64,000 bases of DNA from Piper betle (taxonomy: Eukaryota; Streptophyta; Magnoliopsida; Piperales; Piperaceae): positions 1 through 64,000 of the forward strand of contig JAURVB010003185.1 in NCBI GenBank assembly GCA_033002965.1. The letters run 5' to 3'. Under the pieces are notes generated by a model. That model was given only the letters and a program-made list of their open reading frames with translations, was not told where the DNA came from and searched no databases. Below are positions 55,605 through 64,000 of the stretch, one piece after another; position 1 is the stretch's first letter; each line of letters starts with the position of its first letter. Both the position numbers and the translations under genes were made by a program.

Positions 55605-58600
55605 TTAGTATCTGTAGCGGCTTGTGCCGGAGTACCCACCAACTTCACGAACAGGCATTCCCAACCTATCCAACCTGCCGGAGCCCGGATATGCTTTGTT
55701 TGTAAATTTGGCATGGAGAGAAGTGGATTTTTGAGAACAACCTGAAGTCACTGATACTCCGTCTCCAAGTCCGTAAATGGTTATTGGCTTTAATGAGGTG
55801 GATTTCTCGTAGTCAGGCCTCTGTTTAGGAGCACTGTGAGATCGAACTTTTGCTTTAGATGATTCGGTGTTTGCCATGTAACCGGGATAGTCGGAGAATC
55901 CGTTCAGAAAACTCCGAGAGCATTCACTCTTGGTGGGAGTGAACAGTCCCCCCTTGTGCCACCAGCTTTAGATGATGCAGAGTAGAACTGCGGGCTGTTG
56001 TCGGCAGTGAGGAAGGCTGAGTCGCCTGCTTCGTGTGGTAACTGCAGCGGGCTGAGAGACTCCATTTCAACCGAGGATGGACTAGGGTTTGAGAACTGAA
56101 CAGTGGTGGAGTCCTTGGATGGAGAATCTGGCAATGCGGAGTAGCTGTGACTATTCACAGTGGATTGTGATGATTGGGGTAGGTTTCTGCTGGCTCGCTT
56201 AGCATGGTAGCGAGGCTTACCAGAATCCACTTCCAATATCTTGGCAGTTTTGTCATCATCCGAGACTCTAATTTTTGCAGCTTCATGGTAATCCCATGAC
56301 CTCTCGTCCATCCACTGGTCTAGCCAATTTCGACTACTTTGAGATCGACCCATATCTAAGTGGCTTGTCTTTCTTGATCGTGAACTATTTCTCTGCATAT
56401 ACAAAAAGCCTTTGAGTAAAGCATATAACAGGCATTCATGTTTTGAATGCTAAAAGGTAAAATAAATTGTGTGTCCAATGAAACAGACCTTCAGAGAAGA
56501 CGATCGTTCATGCTGCCTAGCACTGCCTGACCGAATAGGAACTTCATGCTTTTCCGGTGTGGGAGGCCCCTGTACACAATGAATTCCAGTAACCTTTCCA
56601 GCCATATACAAAAAATTTACATTTATTCACGGTAATGCCAAAATCATCAATATCATCTGATCATAAGCCATCTATCAGATGCTAATGGACACTTACAAAT
56701 CCCAAATCATCAGAACAAGTAGGACAGTAGCAACAATATAATCTTCATAACATTGGGTAAGTCACAAGGTTATGAAACATTCAGTACTGGACATCACTCT
56801 TGATATCACCTACAACATTTAGCAACTAAAAAGAAACACTCCCAAGAAAATTTTACCGAGTTCAAAAACTTATGGTGCATGGAACTCAGTCCACGCATCA
56901 AATCAACCATTAACAGCAGTACCTAAAGATAACAGCATGAATTTCAAAAACATTTAACTAGAATAAAAATCAACATACTGGCTGAGCAACGGATCCTTTG
57001 CTCGGCTGGTAGCAGTCCAACTTCTGCAATCGAATGGCCCGTGTGTGCGCCTGTACCCGCACAATCGCTTGCATACACCGGAGCTTCTCTGCAACATTCT
57101 TCCTCTCAATGTGGCCCCTCACCAAAGCTTGCAACTTCACCAATCCCTTCAACGCCCTATGAGCCCTCCTTGCCTACCACCACAAACAAAAGTCAATAAA
57201 AAAGAACTGCATCTACAAAAGAGAGCCTCCGTCAATCAAACTCACCAACTACTTAGAAAAAAGAGACTGTTTGAACCCATTTTTCCAGCCAAAAAAGTCA
57301 CCAAGGCTTCAAATTTTCCCCAATTCCACCCGCCCATTCTTTTCAAACCAGTTTGAGAAACAAAGCAAGCAGATAAGGAGAAAGAACTTTTGAGCTATGT
57401 GGCGGGATAGAGGCAGTGGTCTCATAACTCCTTTGCAAAAAAGGAAAGTAGCAGAAGAATCATGATGGGTCCAGAAAGGAAGGAATAGAGCAGAAACTGA
57501 TAAAGACTCCATCTTTTACTTTGTTGGCCCATGACCCCCAAAACTGGCTGCCAAAAGGCAGATGAGATTAATATATACACGGAAAAACGCGCAAGGGCCA
57601 AGAGGAAGGAGGTGATCTAATGCGTGATTCATGAACCATGAAGATCTTATCTCACCACTCATGAATGTGAATACTGGTCACGTACAATGGAGTAAAAGAA
57701 AAGCCTGGTCAGAACTTTTTTGCCTCGCAAGTAAAGCAGACGGCAGCAGCGGAGCCAAGCTCAGGTTTCAAATCTGACAGTTTTCAATGGCGCAAATACG
57801 AAAAACAGGAGTTGCAATAAGGGAGGCTCTGGTCCCTCAAATCCAATATTGGATTCTCAAAATCGTTGATAAAAATCCATGCCTGACAAACGTGAACCAT
57901 TTTCTTTTTCATGCCAAAACTTGATTTAAACAGATATTGGAGGAGATTAGGCATGGTTAATTATAAACACATTTTGGGAGGAAATTTTTCCTTATTGCTA
58001 GCTTACTTACAAATTATGGTTGACCAAGAAGTTTTACTAAAATATGTCTATTCCCACACAAGAACAGTTACACTTTCTACACAAATTTTTTCTCCTAAAT
58101 GAATGTTTAATAAGTTGCAAAAAGAATCATTCTGAAGACAAAGATGGCAGAAAGTGACACGCTACCAAAAACAATTACTGAAAGGAAAGACATGATCATG
58201 CAAACAGGACCAAAGAAGACAAAAGTTTCACAAGCTTGTGATAAATTAATTTTTACGGCCACCATTTTTTTTAAACTCACCATCTGATATGATGCAAAAT
58301 TGGAGGCCAAAATATTGTGTGATTCTGAAGACGTAAAATACAAAACCAGACAACACCCAACTTTTGTAAACATAATTTAAAACTTTAAAGAACTTTAAAA
58401 CAAAAGCATCAGACGGTTAAATTTCATACAAAAATAAGCAGTTTTGGATAAAAATCAGTTTGTTTACGAAAAAAAACTGAAACTAACGTGATTAAAATCA
58501 AAACAGAAACTTCCACTCCCTTCAAATCAAGTCGAAATCAACCCATTTTTTTTAAAAAACGCACAACAGAGTAAACAAATAGCAAGCACTCAAATTTTTA

Positions 58601-59389
58601 GCAGTTCAACAAACCACGGTTGGTTCAAATCTTCAAATATTGAACAAGAACAGCTATTTTTTCTTCCAAAAATCTCCACTTTTCGTGAAAAACTTGACAC
58701 TTTTTTTAAGTCATTAGAATCCAAATGTTGAACGGGAACATCTGAATCTCTTCCAAAATCCAAACTCAACGCTTTTCTCTCAAAAAAAGGCCACTAGAAT
58801 CCAAACATTTGAAGTAAAATGTTGAAACAAAACAACTGAATCCCTTCCAAAAATCACCATTTCTTGGATAAAAAACTTGCACTTTCCTTTCAAAAATAAA
58901 AATCTTTAGAATTCAAACATGAACAACAACCGCTAATCTCTTCCAAAAAAATCAGCACTCTGGACGAAAAATTCATACTTTATTCTATTTCAAACAAACA
59001 AACAGAAAATTATCGTAAGAAGCTAACCAGGTAGCCCCGGAACGCCGCCTGTATCCTCACCGCCGCCGCCGCCTCCCCCGCCCCGGCCCCGAACGCGCAC
59101 CGCCCGCTGCTCGTCAGCCTCACCACCGCCGCTGCCGCCTGCGCCGTCGCCATCGCCGCCTCCGCCACCGCCGCCGTCGCCGCCGCCACGGCGATCGCGT
59201 GCTTCTCGGAGTCGCCGACGCCGCCCTCCCCCCGCAGCACGCACCCCGCCGCGTCCCCTCCTCCCCACCCGCCGCCGGCCTCGTCTTGCCGAAGCCCCAC
59301 CGCCGCTTTTCCTTGGGCTTCGCCTCCTCCGATCCCCGCCGACCGCCGCCGGCGAAGAGGGAGCGGAGCCACCGCGCGGCCTTGCCCAT
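55605..59389 (-). CDS. IQD (IQ67-domain) calmodulin-binding protein (frameshifts in exons 1 and 4)
   Basis: Four coding exons: 59028-59389, 56979-57173, 56489-56569, 55605-56392. The start [12 protein letters not shown] is the family's standard N-terminus. Exon 1 then has [17 protein letters not shown] and VVRLTSSGR, and ends in the first IQ motif, [11 protein letters not shown]. Exon 2 completes the IQ67 region ([28 protein letters not shown]) after the family's conserved phase-0 intron. Exon 4 holds a Ser-rich segment and the C-terminal DUF4005 part ([22 protein letters not shown]), ending SRYRY. IQD proteins bind calmodulin and sit on microtubules or at the plasma membrane as scaffolds; this copy's role is inferred. 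Exon 1 is 362 nt and exon 4 is 788 nt, each one short of phase. The breaks lie at a G run after GGEEG in exon 1 and at a six-G run after GGTR in exon 4. Length without the breaks is about 475 residues. The 2.7-kb intron 1 is AT-rich and exon 1 is very GC-rich. Confidence 0.93.
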
Positions 59390-60873
59390 CGGCAGTCCGG
59401 CGAAGCATTGGCGGCAAGTGAAGGGGCGACGATATACAACAAAATAGGGGTATAAATGGAAAATAACTTTGTTTTCAATTTTTGTTGATATTTTAATGTA
59501 CAAATATTAAATATAAAAATTATAATTATTTAATATCAACTGCTATAATAATATTAGTGGTCATTTAAATGGCTATTTAATATTTAATAATAAAAAGCTG
59601 AACGTGATTTGTTTGTTTTTAAAATATTTTAACTAGTTTTTTTAAAATTTAGACAAAACCAATTAGCCGGTTTTTTAACTGCCAATTTAAACTGTTATAT
59701 AAATATAAATGTAGGATCTCCTTAGTATTATTAATTTGTCTTTAATTATTTTTATAAAGATGGTGTTATGTGATAAAATGATATAACAAATTAGGGATAT
59801 AAGTGGGAATTGATTTTTTTGATATTTTGATGTGAAGAGTTGGGAGTGGGTGACCGAGGGGTGATAGTTGAAGGTAGGGGAAGGGGTTATAAAATTATTA
59901 TGATGCCGGTTTTGACAAGTGAGGCCGTTTCTTTCTTTTTGGCCAGACCTAACCACAGCAGGTCAGAAGCGACGGAGGGGGGGGGGAGGGGGGGGGGGGT
60001 GGGTGGTGGGTAGAGGAACAAGGTTTTTTCTTAAACAAAAAAAATTATACCTAATCTTTGTCGTCCTTGCACAATAAACCTTTTTAGATAAACAAAGTGG
60101 TATTTTGAAAAACAATTAAATCAACTTAATTTGAGAGGAATAATAAATTTGGTTTAGCCAAAATAATATATTTATTTTTAAGCTAAACATTATTCTTGTG
60201 CCGGAGATGCGAGAGATCGGATGAAAAGATTGTTATGTTTTGTTGTTGTTGTTTGAACATTACTTATTTTACTCAATCTTATACATAACATGAATTGGAT
60301 TCGATCGTACAAAAGATTCTCTCAAACAAAAACACATTTTGCTGTAAATTCCAATCTAACAAAGCATATTATTTTGTATGCACTCGTTCAATTAATCAAT
60401 AGTTCAAGTCGCACACTCTTATATATTTTTTATTTTTTTGAAGAAAATCCTCTTCAACTATGCATACAAAATAACGAATAAGGCATTTTAGTATTTTCCA
60501 CTCTTTCACAGTAAAAAGCTCATGTCAAAAACCCAAATTATATTTTTACATGTGAAAACATCTAGAATAAAATATTTTTTTATTTATATATAATTATTTT
60601 ATATGGTTATATTTTAAATTTTTAAAACTCGAAATTGGCTTGTCATTGAAGTGTAATCAAGTCGGAGTCGTCGAATCGAAAGTTATTTATATTAAAATTT
60701 TAATTATATAAATTAAAAGTTATATAAAATTAATAAAAATTGATCTTTTTATATTTGAAATCAATAAATATATAATTTATATTGTTTAAAATATTAATTT
60801 AATTAATTAAATAAAAAATAATATACTTTAATAATTTTTATGACATGATTGGAAATTCAATTACTAAATTAAT
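59390..60873. other. Upstream region of the IQD gene with a poly-G tract
   Basis: No gene is seen. At 59976-60010 the plus strand carries runs of 10 and 13 G with neighbouring GGG groups, a strong G-quadruplex candidate about 590 bp upstream of the IQD start. The rest is AT-rich. Confidence 0.5.
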
Positions 60874-63539
60874 TGTAACGACCCGCCCCAATCGGCCCGG
60901 GGTTACTAAAAAATATGAATGATGAAAAATAAAATTTAAACACGTAAACCGTAACATGGTAAATAATTCTAAAAATTTATTAATCATAAAAATAAATCAT
61001 GTTATAACAACATGCAACAATACATAAGATAATTTAACTACGTGAACACAAAGTCCTACAGTCTCCAAATTATTTCCCATAATTACATTTATAACACTGA
61101 GTATATTAAAAGTCCAATTTATTTATCAATTTGCCAATGTTAGGTTGGTAAAAGAACTATCAACCATACTTTTAATCCTTAGTCCAAAACTGCTCACTTG
61201 CGGTCATAAAACCTCGTTAGTAATAGAATCACTAAATCGCATAATTAAATAAAACTAGTCAATATAATCCCTATTATTATTTTTTGAGACTTTTAGTAGT
61301 TATGAGCCTATGTCGAACTCTAATTATGCCGAGAGAGGTGGCAGCCCCATTTAGTTACAATCTCATATATACGCACATACGCTTCGTGGCCCATAGCCGG
61401 TAGTTACTGATATTTGTCATTAGCTCACCCTCTCAGTATCATAAATGCATAATGAGTCATTTTACGCCACTGTACCATGTCACCCTTTTTGGCATGGGGC
61501 AGGTATTTTATCTCTCAAGTAAATTTAAAAGTATAGCCCCATGTCGAACTGAATCAATTTCTTGACCTTGATTGTACTCAGTGTATAGTAGTTGAATCTA
61601 GGTTCAGGCCGACCAAGGCTGCCAAAAGAGAATATATAACATTTCAAATAATTATACAGACCTGGATAGTTCACAAGTGAACTCGCAATTGTAACCGACA
61701 ATCGTAATCTGACGAGAAAATAAAATTATATATAAGTATAATTTTATTCGAGTAGAAATATATACAACTAAATGGCTGAAGTATATCATGATTAAAACTT
61801 GATAACAAAAAGCATGCAGCATTCAACATTATTAAACTTCAAAATTCCAACATATGGTATATTTCCATTACTATTGTATATTTTTCCTTCAACATGTTAA
61901 TTACTTAACCAAAAGAAATCTTGTTTCGATTTTTGTCTTCGTGGTTAAACTTATCATTTAAACTTTTAATTAATAGTACTTGTTAACACCGAATTAGTAA
62001 GTAATATTTACTTATTTTGTTATTAAAATCTTAGGTACAGTAATAATAATTATAAGTTTAATAATAACAATAATAAAGATAATAAGTTTAATAATAACTC
62101 AATTAAATTATTAATCTATAAATTTATACTTATCAACCAATCGAACAAATGCAATCAAACCAATGAATTCTACTAATAATTAAATTTAACTAACAAGTAG
62201 ATCATTATCTTAATATATCTTATTATTTAATATAATTCGTACTAAAGTTTAAGAATACCACTTGTAAAATTTATTTTAATTTAATTCGACGAAGGTTTAA
62301 ACTTTATTTACTTGGGGCATATTGTTATGGTTCAATACTTATAATTATCAGAATATAATATGTTAATAATCTATATTACTACTTTAAATCAACTCATTAT
62401 TATGATAATCAAATTTATCTATTTTGTGCTAAATTTTAAATGTGGAACATAATTTAATAATAATTCTATTATAATTGATGTGTTATTAACCCCAGTGTAT
62501 CGATTCTTCCTACCACAAATTAGTTATTTGTCAACCCATATTATTTAATAATTCCAGAGCCAATTGAATACTTATAAACGCTCTAGACAATAATTGGTGA
62601 TTAAGATGTAAGGACTTTACTCGATATAGATCTAGATACAGTTGAAGAACCAGCCACTACAAATTTATATAAATCAAAATTTCACCCATTAATAACAAAT
62701 TACAGATCTACTCCTGAAACAAACTAATACACAAAACCACCCATAGTTTAACTACAACTCCTGCCCGATCAGCATGGGGGTAAGATAAAGCATCAACTCT
62801 ATGATTTGTCTAATGCAAGTTATCAATTCCATGGCAAGTTCAGAAATAAACCATCTACAATCAATATCTTCACTGTGACCCCTAAATTTATATCTTCACT
62901 GTGACCCCTAAATTTAGTATGTGAAAGAACCATAGCTCCGCCCAGGAGCGACTCAAGTGGAGACGTGCGTCTCCGCTTAGGAATCAACGGTAGAGACGCA
63001 CCGTCTCCGCCGGCGTGGTTCCGGGGCGGAGCTAAAATCTTTTCTACGTAAAACCTCCCTGTTATAACAAATTATTACCCATCACTCACCTGTCATTCAC
63101 GACGACGCACATAAGCAGCTATTATTTTTAAAAATATTCTTCATAGATAGAGACAACACGACACAAGGTTATACCACAACAATCCTTATATCTATGTGCA
63201 TTGGATACGCGGGAACCATAAAAAAGAGAACGGGAAAAAGAAGAAAAAAAAACAAAGAGGTAGATGAAAGAAATTCAAAGAGAAAAAACTAAGGGGAGGA
63301 GGAAGACACAAGAGTGGGGAGGAGGACGAAGAAGTTGACGATGATGACGAAGAGAAGAGGAAGTAACGATGGTATATAAGTAGGGGAGGATGTCTTTCAC
63401 GAAGATTTAATTGGATAGAGATGCTACCCTAACTCTTCTAAAATTTCTCGTTGTAATTAAAATATTTTTTAATGTTTTATCCTTTATAGACCAAATTTAT
63501 CTCTAATATAATAATATAATTTTTTTTATGATTTTTACA
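60874..63539 (+). mobile_element. Candidate LTR, TGTAACGACCC type
   Basis: The start TGTAACGACCCGCCCC is of the TG-type seen in plant gypsy LTRs. A TATA box with a typical U3/R look (tatataagtagggg) lies at about 63372. A TTTTACA end lies at 63533-63539. The flanks ttaat and ataat agree in four of five bases. Inside is a 26-bp tandem duplication (about 62864-62916, 'atcttcactgtgacccctaa'). No protein is encoded. The right border is uncertain because it rests on a short AT-rich motif. Confidence 0.35.
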
Positions 63540-64000
63540 ATAATTCTTATTGAATAATTCATTAAAGTTTAATTTAGTAAATCACAAAATCAAATCAAAT
63601 TTGAAAATTTTTAAAATTAAAAATGAGTTTTAAAATTATAATATTGACTAATATAAATAAGAAATCCCACTATCTATCAAAATAACATCACTATTATATT
63701 TTTAAAATAGATAAATTAATTTCATCATCAAAGTTTTATAATCTAATAGTTCATAATTACTCTCTGATACAAAATTATCAGCATTAACTCTACTAATTTT
63801 TTCTTTTTCCATATCATACTTTCCCTTTCTTTCTTCCAGATAATTACTTTATGTATTCCTTGAACAATTAATCTATTGCGTTATTTTCTGAAAAAAAAGT
63901 AATAAAATTTATATGAGCTTCAATAGGTTATTAGTGATGGGCCCACAATTAACATCCTAGACCTCACAACACAATCTCCATCAAATTCCAACCCAAGATT
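63540..64000. other. AT-rich end of window, nothing recognised
   Basis: No frame, repeat boundary or RNA gene could be supported. Confidence 0.4.

Noticed and set aside
59390..59503. Earlier in-frame ATG for the IQD gene at 59503
   Set aside because: The added residues are AT-rich and unlike the family, whose proteins begin MGK...WLR; the start at 59389 fits.

Overview
This is plant nuclear DNA. It has spliced genes with short phase-conserved exons, AT-rich intergenic DNA, GC-rich first exons and many repeats. GC-rich 5' coding exons beside AT-rich introns suggest a monocot; that is an inference and I cannot name the species. All four recognisable genes lie on the minus strand.

Layout. 1-1938 is the 3' part of a long LTR-like repeat cut by the window edge. 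1939-11400 is repeat-rich: a 523-bp hAT MITE (3317-3839), a GC-rich non-coding block (4640-5620) and a complete 3166-bp solo-LTR-like copy of the same family (6197-9362, 5-bp target duplication). 11444-16726 is a group III SHAGGY/GSK3-like kinase gene of 13 coding exons; its 2.4-kb first intron is a degenerate tandem-repeat array. 18379-19338 is a Mutator-like element with ~90-bp terminal inverted repeats and a GC-rich cargo. 24936-29900 is a class IV HD-Zip/START transcription factor (9 exons). 31692-34980 is an approximately 1.56-kb tandem duplication. 37740-38637 is a hAT-type element with a perfect 8-bp target duplication. 43978-46982 is another solo-LTR-like copy, followed by a foreign-looking LTR tail. 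47825-48886 is a very GC-rich element bounded by stacked perfect hairpins. 50756-53001 is a decayed copy of the 60S ribosomal protein eL24 gene. 54252-54772 is a second hAT MITE. 55605-59389 is an IQD (IQ67-domain) calmodulin-binding gene (4 exons). The remainder is AT-rich repeat-derived DNA with one more candidate LTR (60874-63539).

Main technical observation: the three well-conserved genes are intact in every splice site and domain, yet each carries one or two single-base deletions, four of the five within or beside G/C runs of 4 or more. Exon lengths become phase-consistent if one base is allowed at each site. This looks more like homopolymer under-calling in the assembly than five independent mutations, but it could be real. 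The eL24 copy is different: it lacks larger pieces and is a true pseudogene.

The genes do not form a pathway or operon; they act separately (kinase signalling, epidermal transcription control, calmodulin/microtubule scaffolding, ribosome). No reverse transcriptase, integrase or transposase reading frame was recognised, so all the mobile elements seen are non-autonomous or solo remnants. I found no convincing new biological system. The most unusual structures are the hairpin-bounded GC-rich element, the hAT element carrying an LTR-derived segment, and the repeat-built kinase intron.
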